Position numbers and translations under genes: made by a program | DNA from: Streptomyces sp. NBC_01198 | GTDB lineage: Bacteria > Actinomycetota > Actinomycetes > Streptomycetales > Streptomycetaceae | Direction of reading: 5' to 3' | Length of the DNA: 64,000 nucleotides | NCBI RefSeq assembly: GCF_036010485.1 | Contig: NZ_CP108568.1 | Coordinates: forward strand, 3,122,001 to 3,186,000 | Shown here: one piece after another, positions 1 through 9,788 of the stretch | Numbering within the stretch: position 1 is the first letter of the stretch | Layout: each line of letters starts with the position of its first letter | The notes under the pieces: generated by a model | Told to the model about the DNA's origin: nothing | Database searches by the model: none | The model's input: the letters and a program-made list of their open reading frames with translations, nothing else

Positions 1-663
1 ATGCGGCTGCTGAGCGTCAACGTGGGCCGGCCGATACCCAATCCGTGGAAGCGGCTGGCGGCGACCGGCATAGACAAGCAGCCGGTCAGCGGCCCGGTCG
101 CGGTGCGCTCGCCCGGGCCGAAGGGGACCGGGGCGGTCGGCCTGGCCGGTGACCGGGTCTACGACATCAAGCACCACGGCGGTGACGACCAGGCGGTCTA
201 CGCCTACGCCCGCGAGGACCTGGACCGCTGGGAGAAGGAGCTGGACCGCAGCTTCGCCAACGGCTGCTTCGGCGAGAACCTGACGACCACCGGCTACGAC
301 GTCAACGCCGCGCTGATAGGCGAGCGCTGGCGGGTCGGCACGGAAGGGCCGCTGCTGGAGGTGTCCTGCCCGCGCATCCCGTGCGCGACCTTCGCCGGCT
401 GGCTGGACGAGCGCGGCTGGATCGGGCGCTTCACCGACCGCGCGCTGCCAGGCCCGTATCTGCGGGTCCTCGAACCGGGCGAGTTGGCCGCCGGCGACCC
501 GGTGCGGGTGGTCTCCCGCCCGGACCACGACGTCACGGTCGAACTGGCCTTCCGGGCGATGACCGCGGAACCGGCGCTGCTGCCACGGCTGCTGGCGGCG
601 GACGCCCTGCCGGCGGAGGACCTGCGGCGCGTCAGGGAACGGCTGGCGCGCACCCGCCGGTGA
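1..663 (+). CDS. MOSC domain-containing protein (YiiM-like)
   Basis: A 220-residue MOSC (molybdenum cofactor sulfurase C-terminal) domain protein of the YiiM type. Family members are thought to carry sulfur or bind molybdenum cofactor and some take part in detoxifying N-hydroxylated bases. Seen directly: the GDRVYDIKHHGG segment at about residues 50-61, GENLTTTG at 91-98, and Cys123 and Cys128 in SCPRIPCATF, which sit where the family's conserved cysteine lies. The ATG is the first base of the window, so an upstream start cannot be excluded, but the N-terminus MRLLSVNVG is normal for the family. It is followed 26 nt later by a short-chain dehydrogenase on the same strand. The specific substrate is unknown. 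Confidence 0.85.
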   Translation: MRLLSVNVGRPIPNPWKRLAATGIDKQPVSGPVAVRSPGPKGTGAVGLAGDRVYDIKHHGGDDQAVYAYAREDLDRWEKELDRSFANGCFGENLTTTGYDVNAALIGERWRVGTEGPLLEVSCPRIPCATFAGWLDERGWIGRFTDRALPGPYLRVLEPGELAAGDPVRVVSRPDHDVTVELAFRAMTAEPALLPRLLAADALPAEDLRRVRERLARTRR

Positions 664-688
664 GCCGCGGTACGCCTACGCTGCCCGT

Positions 689-1468
689 ATGACGACTTCC
701 CTCATCACCGGTGCGACGGCGGGTATCGGCGCTGCCTTCGCACGGCGGCTGGCGGCCGACGGGCACGACCTGGTCCTCGTCGCGCGGGACGCCGTACGCC
801 TCGGCGAGAGCGCGGCCGAACTGCGCGAGCAGCACGGCGTCGCGGTCGAGGTGCTGCAGGCCGACCTCGCGTCGGACGGCGGCATCACCGCGGTGGAGAA
901 CCGGCTGCGGGAGAGTGGGCTCCCGCCGGTCGACGTGCTGGTCAACAACGCCGGTTTCGGCCACCGCGGCCGCTACCTGGAGGTGCCGCTGTCCGACGAG
1001 CTGCGCATGCTCACCGTGCACTGCGAGGCCGTGCTGCGGCTCACCTCCGCCGCCGCGCAGGGCATGCGGGAGCGCGGGCGCGGCTCGGTGGTCAACGTGG
1101 CGTCGGTCGCCGCCTTCATGCCGCGCGGCACATACGCGGCGAGCAAGGCGTGGGTCGTCCGCTTCACCCAGGGCGCCGCCCTGGACCTGCGCGGGTCGGG
1201 CGTCCGCTTCCTCGCGCTGTGCCCCGGCTTCGTCCGCACGGAATTCCACCAGCGGGCCGGGATGCAGCCGGACCGGCTGCCCGCCTGGGCCTGGCTCGAC
1301 GCGGACAAGGTGGTGGCGGCGGGCCTGCGCGACCTTGCCAGGGGGCGGGTGGTCTCGGTGCCCGACGCCCGCTACAAGGTGGCCGTCGGCCTCGCCCGCC
1401 ACCTGCCCCCCGGCCTCTTCGGCGCGGTCTCCACCGGCGCGGGCCGCAAGTACGACCCGAAGACCTAG
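689..1468 (+). CDS. SDR family NAD(P)-dependent oxidoreductase
   Basis: A 259-residue classical short-chain dehydrogenase/reductase. The Rossmann glycine motif TGATAGIG is at residues 7-14, NNAG at 86-89, and the catalytic triad Ser139, Tyr149 and Lys153 has normal spacing (YAASK). Arg33 after the second beta strand would suit NADP(H), which is an inference. It probably oxidises or reduces a small carbonyl or alcohol; the substrate cannot be read from sequence. It is in the same direction as the MOSC gene and ends against a bidirectional hairpin terminator shared with groEL1. Confidence 0.88.
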   Translation: MTTSLITGATAGIGAAFARRLAADGHDLVLVARDAVRLGESAAELREQHGVAVEVLQADLASDGGITAVENRLRESGLPPVDVLVNNAGFGHRGRYLEVPLSDELRMLTVHCEAVLRLTSAAAQGMRERGRGSVVNVASVAAFMPRGTYAASKAWVVRFTQGAALDLRGSGVRFLALCPGFVRTEFHQRAGMQPDRLPAWAWLDADKVVAAGLRDLARGRVVSVPDARYKVAVGLARHLPPGLFGAVSTGAGRKYDPKT

Positions 1469-1490
1469 TCCGTGTCCGACCGGCACGGCA

Positions 1491-1525
1491 GACGCCCGCC
1501 GCCCCGGGCGGGGGTGGCGGGCGTC
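1491..1525. terminator. Bidirectional hairpin terminator between the SDR gene and groEL1
   Basis: The arms 1491-1505 and 1511-1525 pair over 15 positions (one G-T wobble) around the loop GGGCG. The hairpin lies between two convergent stop codons, so it can serve both genes. No clear T-run follows, as is usual in Streptomyces. Confidence 0.7.
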
Positions 1526-1538
1526 GGCGGGAGCGAGG

Positions 1539-3170
<1,632 letters not shown>

Positions 3171-3296
3171 CTACCTCGTCTACTCGTCTAATCACGTCGT
3201 CACGGACGGTAAGGACGGCGAAAGAAGCCGCCCCGGGGACCCGGCCTCAAGGACACGGACTCCCGGGGCGGGATCACGGCTGGTACAGCCGGGGAA

Positions 3297-3605
3297 CTAC
3301 TTCTCGATGATCGCGAGAACGTCGCGGGCCGAGAGGACGAGGTATTCCTCGCCGTTGTACTTCACCTCGGTGCCGCCGTACTTGCTGTACAGCACGACGT
3401 CGCCCACGGCGACGTCGAGCGGCAGGCGGTTGCCGTCCTCGAAGCGGCCCGGGCCCACAGCCAGGACGACGCCCTCCTGGGGCTTCTCCTTGGCGGTGTC
3501 CGGAATGACCAGGCCGGAGGCCGTGGTCTGCTCGGCGTCGAGCGGCTGGACCACGATGCGGTCCTCAAGCGGCTTGATGGCAACCTTGGTGCTGGCGGTC
3601 GTCAC
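3297..3605 (-). CDS. groES: Co-chaperonin GroES
   Basis: A 102-residue GroES (Cpn10), the lid of the GroEL chamber. The chain reads [20 protein letters not shown] and continues with the usual mobile loop and the end [13 protein letters not shown]. The start is GTG at 3605, preceded by the strong ribosome site GGGGGAGG. A longer upstream frame exists but lacks family similarity. It is the first gene of the groES-groEL1 operon and lies directly downstream of two CIRCE repeats. Confidence 0.97.
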   Translation of the reverse strand: MTTASTKVAIKPLEDRIVVQPLDAEQTTASGLVIPDTAKEKPQEGVVLAVGPGRFEDGNRLPLDVAVGDVVLYSKYGGTEVKYNGEEYLVLSARDVLAIIEK

Positions 3606-3708
3606 GATCCGACCTCCCCCTTCAAAGGGCTCACGGGAGTGTCTGTCTGGGTCGGCGACCTGGTAGGCCCGTCGTCGCGGGTGCCGGACCTGCCCGTCGC
3701 TGTTTGTC

Positions 3709-3733
3709 TGGCACTCAGCGGGGCCGAGTGCCA
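3709..3733 (-). promoter_or_regulatory. CIRCE operator 1 (HrcA site)
   Basis: TGGCACTC-N9-GAGTGCCA, a perfect inverted repeat matching the CIRCE consensus (TTAGCACTC-N9-GAGTGCTAA) that HrcA binds. It lies just downstream of the predicted groES transcription start, so bound HrcA would block early elongation. Confidence 0.88.
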
Positions 3734-3739
3734 AAAGCG

Positions 3740-3768
3740 AGACTAGGACGCCTTTAGCACTCGGTCAA
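3740..3768 (-). promoter_or_regulatory. groES-groEL1 promoter (HrdB-type)
   Basis: Read on the minus strand, the -35 is TTGACC (3768-3763), the spacer 17 nt and the -10 TAGTCT (3745-3740). This is a very good match to the principal sigma factor consensus. The -35 box lies inside the 9-nt centre of CIRCE 2. Confidence 0.82.
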
Positions 3769-3780
3769 GCGGAGTGCCAG
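3754..3780 (-). promoter_or_regulatory. CIRCE operator 2 (HrcA site)
   Basis: TTAGCACTC-N9-GAGTGCCAG. The left half is identical to the consensus. It overlaps the -35 box, so HrcA binding here would compete directly with RNA polymerase. The centre-to-centre distance to CIRCE 1 is 46 nt. Confidence 0.88.
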
Positions 3781-3884
3781 CCGCGCGCCGCCCTCCGGGG
3801 CTCCCCCGGGACCTCCCCCGGGGCTCCGCCCATGCCCTGCCCCCCGGCGGGTGTGCGCGAACTCACCGCAAGCGGCACCCCCTC

Positions 3885-4012
3885 AGGGGCGCGAGGAACT
3901 GCGCGACCAGCCGTCGACGGGCTGCACGTCGTCACCGGCCGAAAGGGGCTGTTCGGTCCGATCCGGACCACCGGCCGGTGGTGGGCTGGTCGCGCAGTTC
4001 CCCGCGCCTCTG
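3885..4012. repeat. Inverted pair of a mosaic intergenic repeat
   Basis: The 274 nt between the groES promoter and the methyltransferase hold no gene. They contain AGGGGCGCGAGGAACTGCGC (3885-3904, continuing to 3912) and its near-exact inverse, GGCTGGTCGCGCAGTTCCCC (3984-4003, continuing to 4012). Related copies occur near 12.8, 15.1 and 22.5 kb. The pair could form a large stem. Confidence 0.75.
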
Positions 4013-4057
4013 ATGGGCGCCGCCCTACGCAGGAGGGACGTCGGGGAGAATGACGTG

Positions 4058-5263
4058 GTGATGCCGGAAGAGCTTGAGGGATTGCTGACCGCCGAGGGTC
4101 AGGCGCTGCTCGCGGGGCTCCGGGGTCACGACCCCGTGAACGACCTGGCTGCCGCAACGGCGTTGCGGCGGACGCACGACGCGCGCCTCGTCGCCGCCGC
4201 CCTGTCCCAGACCCGCCTGCGCCAGCGCGCCGTCGCGAAGTTCGGCGCGGCGGACGCGCACCGGATGTACTTCACGCCGCACGGGCTGGAACAGTCCACC
4301 CGCGCCTCGGTGGCGACGCACCGCGCGCAGCGGTTCGCCGCGTTCTGGCCGGAGGCCGTCGCCGACCTGTGCTGCGGCGTCGGCGGCGACGTGATCGCCA
4401 TGCTGCGGGCCGGCCTGGCGGTGACGGCCGTGGACCGCGACCCGCTGACCTGCGCGGTGGTCGCCGCGAACGCCGCCGCGCTCGATCTGGCCGACCGCCT
4501 GGAGGTCAGGTGCGCGGACGTACGGGACGTCGGCGGCGGCGGCCTCGACGGCGTGTTCGTGGACCCCGCCCGCCGCACCGCCAGGGGCCGGGTCTTCGAC
4601 CCGGAGTCGTACTCGCCGCCGCTGTCATGGGCCCTGGACGCGGCGGCGTCCGGCGCACCCGGGGCGGTGAAGGTCGCGCCCGGCATCCCGCACGAGGCGG
4701 TGCCGCCCGCCGCGGAGGCCGAGTGGATCTCGGACGGCGGCGACGTGAAGGAGGCGGTGGTCTGGTTCGACGGCCGGGGCGACCGCGTACGCTCGGGCGC
4801 CCGGCGCGCGACCCTGCTCCCCTCGGGCGCCACCCTCGTCGGGCGCGGCCTGCCCGACCCGGCGGTGCGGCCGGTCGGGCGCTACCTCTACGAACCGGAC
4901 GGCGCCGTCATCCGCGCGCATCTCGTCGCCGAGGTCGCGGAGGAGCTCGGCGGCGGGCTGATCGACCCGACGATCGCGTACGTCACCGCCGACGAGCTGC
5001 GGGCGACGCCGTTCGCGACGGCGTACGAGGTCACCGACGTGCTGCCGTTCGGGCTGAAGCGGCTCAAGGCGCTGCTGCGGGAGCGCGAGGTCGGCATCCT
5101 CACGGTGAAGAAGCGGGGCTCCGCGGTGGACCCCGAGGACCTCCGCCGCCGGGTGCGGCCGCGCGGCCCGCACTCGGCCACCGTCTTCCTCACCCGCACC
5201 TCAGGCGCCCCCACGATGCTCCTGGCGGCACCGGCCCGGGTGGAGCCGCCCGCTCAGACGTAG
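4058..5263 (+). CDS. Class I SAM-dependent methyltransferase with THUMP-like domain
   Basis: About 401 residues. The centre holds a Rossmann methyltransferase fold: motif I DLCCGVGGD, an acidic VDRD after strand 2, and VDPARR where the catalytic-loop motif sits. The C-terminal part (FGLKRLKALLREREVGILTVKKRGSAVDP) resembles the THUMP-like domain found in actinobacterial relatives, which suggests an RNA substrate; this is an inference. The start is taken at GTG 4058, 8 nt after GGGGAGA; GTG 4055 and ATG 4061 are alternatives. The last 10 nt overlap the convergent deacetylase gene. Confidence 0.82.
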   Translation: MMPEELEGLLTAEGQALLAGLRGHDPVNDLAAATALRRTHDARLVAAALSQTRLRQRAVAKFGAADAHRMYFTPHGLEQSTRASVATHRAQRFAAFWPEAVADLCCGVGGDVIAMLRAGLAVTAVDRDPLTCAVVAANAAALDLADRLEVRCADVRDVGGGGLDGVFVDPARRTARGRVFDPESYSPPLSWALDAAASGAPGAVKVAPGIPHEAVPPAAEAEWISDGGDVKEAVVWFDGRGDRVRSGARRATLLPSGATLVGRGLPDPAVRPVGRYLYEPDGAVIRAHLVAEVAEELGGGLIDPTIAYVTADELRATPFATAYEVTDVLPFGLKRLKALLREREVGILTVKKRGSAVDPEDLRRRVRPRGPHSATVFLTRTSGAPTMLLAAPARVEPPAQT

Positions 5264-6099
5264 TCCTCCAGGCGGGCCAGGGTGAAGCCCTGGGACGAGA
5301 TCTGGCGCAGCAGGTTGGCCACCATCTTCGTCATCGTCTCGCCCTTCAACTGCGCCGGCCCGCGAAAGTGGGCCAGGATGATGTCACCGGGATGGAATTT
5401 CTTGTCAGGCCGCTGGAACTGGACCTTTTTGATCTGCATCGACTCGCGCCACAGAATCATCGCCCGCAGCCCCCCGCAGGATTTCACCGCGGCCCGCGTA
5501 TCGGTGTTGTAGTTGCCGTAGGGCGGCCGGAAGAGCCCGGGCACCTTCCCGTATTCATGAGTGAGCTTCTGCTGCTGGGTGCATATTTCGTGCTTCTGCT
5601 GCGCCAACGTCCGTCCGTGCAGGTCAGGATGGCTGAGCGTGTGATTCTCTATCGTATTGCCCAGGGCCTGGAGCGGGCGGAAGAAACCGTAGTCGTTCTT
5701 GATGATGTCATCGGTGAGGAACATGGTGAACGGGATTTTCAGGTCCCGCATCATCCCGACGAACTTCGGGTCCTTCTCCGCACCGTCGTCGAAAGTCAGG
5801 AAGACGATTTTCTGGGTGGTCGGTATGTCGCTGACCGCGGGTATCTTTCCGTCGCCGGTGCGTATCGGCTTGACCGCGGGCGGGGCCGGCGGCGGCGGGA
5901 GCAGCGGGAGGCCCCACTTGCGGAAGCCGGCCGCGCGGTCGTCGGTCGGCGACGGCTTCGAGGCCGGCGGCGTGGTCGGTGAGGCGGTGGTGGCGTCCCG
6001 GGGGGCCGGGGAGCCGGCCGGGGTGCCCGCGGAGCAGCCCGCGGTGAACAGCAGGCCCAGGAGCAGGAGGACAGCGGTTTTCCCGCGTGGTGCGCGCAT
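5254..6099 (-). CDS. Polysaccharide deacetylase family lipoprotein (NodB homology)
   Basis: About 281 residues. The N-terminus is a signal peptide, with a hydrophobic LLLLGLLF stretch followed by TAGC, a lipobox-like site, so the protein is probably anchored on the outer face of the membrane. A Pro/Ser/Thr-rich linker precedes the NodB domain, where the metal-binding and catalytic motifs are visible: TFDDG, HTLSH and RPPYGN. The family removes N-acetyl groups from cell-wall or exported polysaccharide. The start was set at the Met that begins the signal peptide; an in-frame Met at 6144 has no better ribosome site. Confidence 0.86.
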   Translation of the reverse strand: MRAPRGKTAVLLLLGLLFTAGCSAGTPAGSPAPRDATTASPTTPPASKPSPTDDRAAGFRKWGLPLLPPPPAPPAVKPIRTGDGKIPAVSDIPTTQKIVFLTFDDGAEKDPKFVGMMRDLKIPFTMFLTDDIIKNDYGFFRPLQALGNTIENHTLSHPDLHGRTLAQQKHEICTQQQKLTHEYGKVPGLFRPPYGNYNTDTRAAVKSCGGLRAMILWRESMQIKKVQFQRPDKKFHPGDIILAHFRGPAQLKGETMTKMVANLLRQISSQGFTLARLEDYV

Positions 6100-6196
6100 C
6101 GGGGGGGACCCTACGTCGGTGCTGCTACGGCATGGAGCGAGCACGCGGCCGCGGACTGGGGCGACGGCCGCGTGCTCACCCTGGACGAGGCGTTTT

Positions 6197-6469
6197 TCAG
6201 CCCGCCGGTTCCACCGCGACCGGCGTGAACCGCCAGCGGTGCACCGCGCGCCGCACCAGGTCGGCGGCCGGTTCGGGCAGTTCCGGCAAGGCCGCGTCGT
6301 ATCCGGCGTCCCACCAGGTCAGGACGAGGACGCGGTCGCCGGGGGCGGTGAGGAACTCGCGGCGGGTGAAGCCGCCGGGCAGGGCGGCGGCGGACTCCCG
6401 CGCCCAGGCGAGCAGTTCGGGGCCGCGGCCCGGGGCGGCGGCGGCCTCCCACATCAGCGTGACGCTCAT
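6197..6469 (-). CDS. Small hypothetical protein downstream of tsaD
   Basis: A 90-residue protein starting [22 protein letters not shown]. Its ATG overlaps the tsaD stop by 4 nt (ATGA), so the two are translationally coupled. The pattern of short beta and alpha segments, with VLVLTWWD in the middle, recalls small ferredoxin-like (ABM-type) proteins, but I cannot assign a family. No signal peptide or membrane segment is visible. It is the last gene of the tsaB-rimI-tsaD operon. Confidence 0.65.
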   Translation of the reverse strand: MSVTLMWEAAAAPGRGPELLAWARESAAALPGGFTRREFLTAPGDRVLVLTWWDAGYDAALPELPEPAADLVRRAVHRWRFTPVAVEPAG

Positions 6470-7557
6470 CCGTAGAGGTTGTCCCTGCCGAGTTCGTGCC
6501 CGTGGTCGTGCGTGTGGCCGGGCACTGAGACCTCGGTCACCGGCAGCGAGGAGTCCGCCGGGAGGTCGAAGGTGGACGAGGCGCGGCCCCTGGCCATCAT
6601 CTCGGCGCCCAGCGCGGCGACCATGGCCCCGTTGTCGGTGCACAGGCCGGGGCGCGGGACCCGGAGCCGGATCCCGGCGCCTTCGCAGCGCTCCAGGGCC
6701 AGCGAGCGCAGCCGGGAGTTGGCGGCGACCCCGCCGCCGATCATCAGGTGGTCGACGCCGTTGTCCTTGCAGGCCCTGATCGCCTTGCGGGTCAGGACGT
6801 CGACCACGGCTTCCTGGAAGGACGCGGCCACGTCGGCGACCGGCACGTCCTGGCCGTCCCTGCGGCGGGCCTCGACCCAGCGGGCGACGGCGGTCTTCAG
6901 GCCGGAGAAGGAGAAGTCGTAGAGCGGGTCCCGGCCGCCGGTCAGGCCGCGCGGGAAGGCGATGGCCGCCGGGTCGCCCTCGCGGGCGTGCCGGTCGATC
7001 GCGGGGCCGCCGGGGAAGCCGAGGCCGAGCACCCGGGCGACCTTGTCGAAGGCCTCGCCGGCCGCGTCGTCGATGGTGGCGCCCAGCGGGCGTACGTCGC
7101 CGGTGATGTCGGGTGCCAGCAGCAGCGAGGAGTGCCCGCCCGAGACCAGCAGCGCCATCGTCGGCTCGGGCAGGGGGCCGTGTTCGAGCTGGTCGACGCA
7201 GATGTGCGAGGCGAGGTGGTTGACGCCGTAGAGCGGCTTGCCGAGGGCGTAGGCGTACGCCTTGGCCGCCGAGACCCCGACCAGCAGCGCGCCGGCCAGG
7301 CCGGGGCCGGCGGTCACCGCGATGCCGTCGAGGTCGCCGGCGTTCACTCCGGCGTCCTTCAGCGCCCGCCGGATGGTGGGGACCATCGCCTCCAGGTGGG
7401 CGCGGCTGGCGACCTCCGGGACGACGCCGCCGTAGCGGGCGTGCTCGTTCACGCTGGAGGCGATCGCGTCGGCGAGCAGGGTGTGCCCGCGGACGATGCC
7501 GACGCCGGTCTCGTCGCACGAGGTCTCGATGCCGAGCACAAGGGGTTCGTCAGCCAT
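6466..7557 (-). CDS. tsaD: tRNA N6-threonylcarbamoyladenosine (t6A) transferase TsaD
   Basis: A 363-residue Kae1/TsaD protein. With TsaB and TsaE it transfers the threonylcarbamoyl group from TC-AMP to A37 of ANN-decoding tRNAs. Visible motifs are [12 protein letters not shown] at the N-terminus, the metal-binding NHLASH, and [10 protein letters not shown] for nucleotide binding. Its start overlaps the rimI stop by 8 nt and it runs into the 90-residue gene by ATGA, so tsaB-rimI-tsaD-orf form one tight operon. Confidence 0.96.
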   Translation of the reverse strand: MADEPLVLGIETSCDETGVGIVRGHTLLADAIASSVNEHARYGGVVPEVASRAHLEAMVPTIRRALKDAGVNAGDLDGIAVTAGPGLAGALLVGVSAAKAYAYALGKPLYGVNHLASHICVDQLEHGPLPEPTMALLVSGGHSSLLLAPDITGDVRPLGATIDDAAGEAFDKVARVLGLGFPGGPAIDRHAREGDPAAIAFPRGLTGGRDPLYDFSFSGLKTAVARWVEARRRDGQDVPVADVAASFQEAVVDVLTRKAIRACKDNGVDHLMIGGGVAANSRLRSLALERCEGAGIRLRVPRPGLCTDNGAMVAALGAEMMARGRASSTFDLPADSSLPVTEVSVPGHTHDHGHELGRDNLYG

Positions 7558-8056
7558 GGAATTCCTCAGCCAGGTTCTGTGCCGGGTCGGCGCGGCGCAT
7601 CACGAGCGCGTTGACGTTGCCCGGCTGGTAGTAGCCCTTGCGGATGCCGATCGGCTCGAAGCCGAAGCGCTGGTAGAGCCGCTGGGCACGGCGGTTGTCG
7701 ACGCGTACTTCGAGCAGCACCTCGTGGCATTCCGCGGCGGTCGCGGCCCGCAGCAGGGCGGTGAGCAGCCGCGAGCCGAGCCCGGTGCCCCAGTGGTCGC
7801 GGGCGACGGCGATGGTCTGGACGTCGCCGGTGCCGGCGATCGCGGCAAGGCCGCCGTAGCCGACGAGGCGGCCGCCGGGCGTCTCCGCGACGACGTACGT
7901 CCGGGTCGCCGCGGGGTGCCTGGTGTCGGCGATCTCCGACCAGAACATGCCGCGGGACCAGGCGTCGTCGGGGAAGAGCTCGCCTTCCAGCGCGAGCACC
8001 CGGTCCAGGTCCCACCAGCGCAGGTCGCGCAGGACGACGTCGTTCGCGCCGTTCAC
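7550..8056 (-). CDS. rimI: Ribosomal protein S18-alanine N-acetyltransferase RimI
   Basis: A 168-residue GNAT enzyme with the acetyl-CoA loop [18 protein letters not shown] and the end motif [17 protein letters not shown], typical of RimI. It acetylates protein N-termini, classically S18. The start is GTG 8056, overlapping the tsaB stop by 4 nt (GTGA). Its place between tsaB and tsaD is the standard actinobacterial arrangement. Confidence 0.93.
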   Translation of the reverse strand: MNGANDVVLRDLRWWDLDRVLALEGELFPDDAWSRGMFWSEIADTRHPAATRTYVVAETPGGRLVGYGGLAAIAGTGDVQTIAVARDHWGTGLGSRLLTALLRAATAAECHEVLLEVRVDNRRAQRLYQRFGFEPIGIRKGYYQPGNVNALVMRRADPAQNLAEEFHG

Positions 8057-8718
8057 TTCGGCAGGACCGCCTTGTAGCCCGCGGGCACCTGCGCGTCGGG
8101 GCGGCGCAGGTAGAGCGGCAGCGCGGGCGCGAAGGGCTCGCCGGCGGCCAGCCGCCGGGCGGCGAGCGCGGCGAGCGACCCGGCCGACTGGTGCGCGGGG
8201 TCGGGGCGGCGGTCGGGGAAGGCCTGGGGGTAGAGCGCGGCGCCCTCGCCGACCGCGGGCAGCGCCCTGACGTCCTGCGGCAGGTCGCCCGGGCGGTTCA
8301 CCGCGGGCTCGGTGACCCGGCGGGCGGGGCCGTCGTAGCGGGCCCAGTAGACCTCTTTGCGGCGGGCGTCGGTGGCCACGGTGAACGGCCCTTCCAGGCC
8401 CGCCTCGCCCGCGGCCCAGGCCAGCCCGTCCAGGGTGCACACGCCGTGCACGGGGACGTCCAGGACGTCGCCGAGGGACGCGGCGGTGACCAGGCCGACC
8501 CGCAGCCCGGTGTAGGGGCCGGGGCCGACGCCCACGACGATGCCGGTGACGTCGGCGAGCGGGCGGCCTGCGGTCTCCAGCACCCGGTCGACGGCGGGCA
8601 CCAGCAGTTCGCCGTGGCGCCGCGCGTCGATCACCGTGGACTCGGCGAGCACCCGCTCCCCGTCGTGCAGGGCGGCGGTGACGGCGGGCGTGGCGGTGTC
8701 GAAGGCAAGCAGCAGCAC
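8053..8718 (-). CDS. tsaB: t6A biosynthesis protein TsaB
   Basis: A 221-residue ASKHA-fold paralogue of TsaD that acts as its scaffold. The N-terminus reads LLLAFDTATPAV, and VVGVGPGPYTGLRVG is the family hallmark. The start is GTG 8718, preceded by a G-rich ribosome site. It is the first gene of the tsaB-rimI-tsaD operon. The 132-nt gap up to the divergent gene at 8851 must hold promoters for both. Confidence 0.93.
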   Translation of the reverse strand: MLLLAFDTATPAVTAALHDGERVLAESTVIDARRHGELLVPAVDRVLETAGRPLADVTGIVVGVGPGPYTGLRVGLVTAASLGDVLDVPVHGVCTLDGLAWAAGEAGLEGPFTVATDARRKEVYWARYDGPARRVTEPAVNRPGDLPQDVRALPAVGEGAALYPQAFPDRRPDPAHQSAGSLAALAARRLAAGEPFAPALPLYLRRPDAQVPAGYKAVLPK

Positions 8719-8850
8719 GCCCCCAGGGTACGGGCAGCGCCCGTACGGCCGTGGCGGTGGTGCGGACCGGGCCCGTACGGCGGCGGTCGGGGCCGCCGCG
8801 GCTGCTACCGTCAACGGGGAGTGAGTGCGCAACCCGACCGGAGGACACCC

Positions 8851-9399
8851 GTGGCAATCAAGGCCGGCACCCTCGTCACGGGACTGACCGCGGCGGCCAT
8901 GGCAGTGATCGCGGTGCTGGCCGCGCAGGCGTCGGGCTCGGCGCCGAAGACCCCGGCGGCCGGGCACTCCGCGCCCCCGCCGAAGAAGTCCGCGCCGGCC
9001 AAGCCGACACCCAAGACGTATCCGCTGCCGCTGCACTCGGGCGTGGGCAAGCGCGTCGTCTACAGCATCTCCGCCAAGCGGGTGTGGCTGGTGGACGGCG
9101 GCAACAAGGTGGCCCGCACCTATCCGGTGGTCGCGGGCAACGTGGCGCCGTCCAAGGGGGTGCACTACGTGTTCTACCGGCGGGCGAGCGGCACCGGCGG
9201 TGACGGCAAGCGGGTGGAACACACCGTGCTCTTCGCGATGACCCACGGGGTCAACGTCGGCTTCAGCGCGGCGATCGACGGCTCGCTGACCAAGCCGGAC
9301 CCGGCGAAGCAGAACGCGGCGATCCGGGCGACGCGCGCGGACACCGCCGCGATGTGGCAGTTCGCGACGGTCGGCAGCGCCATCGACGTGATGCCCTGA
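8851..9399 (+). CDS. Secreted or membrane-anchored hypothetical protein, L,D-transpeptidase-like
   Basis: A 182-residue protein. It begins at GTG 8851, about 7 nt after GGAGG. An N-terminal hydrophobic segment (LTAAAMAVIAVLAAQA) is followed by a Pro/Lys/Ala-rich linker. The remainder (RVVYSISAKRVWLVDGG) looks like the first strands of a YkuD-type L,D-transpeptidase, but the catalytic HxxxxxxSHGC signature is absent and the mature part contains no cysteine. It may be a non-catalytic wall-associated relative. The function is unknown. Confidence 0.7.
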   Translation: MAIKAGTLVTGLTAAAMAVIAVLAAQASGSAPKTPAAGHSAPPPKKSAPAKPTPKTYPLPLHSGVGKRVVYSISAKRVWLVDGGNKVARTYPVVAGNVAPSKGVHYVFYRRASGTGGDGKRVEHTVLFAMTHGVNVGFSAAIDGSLTKPDPAKQNAAIRATRADTAAMWQFATVGSAIDVMP

Positions 9400-9471
9400 G
9401 CGGCAGCACCTTCACGGCGGTCACGGTGGGCGCGGCACATTGCCGCGCCTTTGGTGTTTCACCCGTTCGGG

Positions 9472-9612
9472 CTATGCCGCGTCCTCGTCGGGGATGGCAG
9501 GGCGGGGTGTGGCCGGCGGCGGGGTGGAGATCCGGCGGGCGGCCTCCGCGGCGGCCAGCAGGTCACGGAAGGTGGGGGCGGGCGGGGGCTGCGGGTGGTC
9601 GGTGTCCGACAT
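9472..9612 (-). CDS. Small Pro/Ala-rich ORF (46 aa)
   Basis: Starts MSDTDHPQPPPAPTFRDLLA at ATG 9612, 5 nt after the strong ribosome site GGGGAGG; this site is the main support. The product is soluble, 46 residues, with a short amphipathic helix (DLLAAAEAARRI) between proline-rich ends. It lies between tsaE and the divergent 182-residue gene. An iron-box-like sequence is 20-38 nt upstream. The function is unknown. Confidence 0.55.
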   Translation of the reverse strand: MSDTDHPQPPPAPTFRDLLAAAEAARRISTPPPATPRPAIPDEDAA

Positions 9613-9631
9613 GGGTGCCTCCCCGAGCGGT

Positions 9632-9650
9632 CGAAGTTAGGATGCCCTAA
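9632..9650 (-). promoter_or_regulatory. Possible DtxR/IdeR-type iron box
   Basis: This stretch matches 13 of 19 positions of the iron-box consensus TTAGGTTAGGCTAACCTAA, with an exact CCTAA right end and an exact TTAGG core. It lies immediately upstream of the 46-aa ORF. The left end is poor, so this is only a candidate DmdR/IdeR site. Confidence 0.3.
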
Positions 9651-9788
9651 GCAGGCGCCCTGGAACCAGGACACCACGGGTGCCGGTCCTCGCGCAACAT
9701 CTTCCCGACAGCCTGTCGGTTCATGTCCCGCCCGCCCGCCGGACACCGCCGCCGCGCGTCGCGCCCGCTCAGGCCCGTGCCGGCCCGC

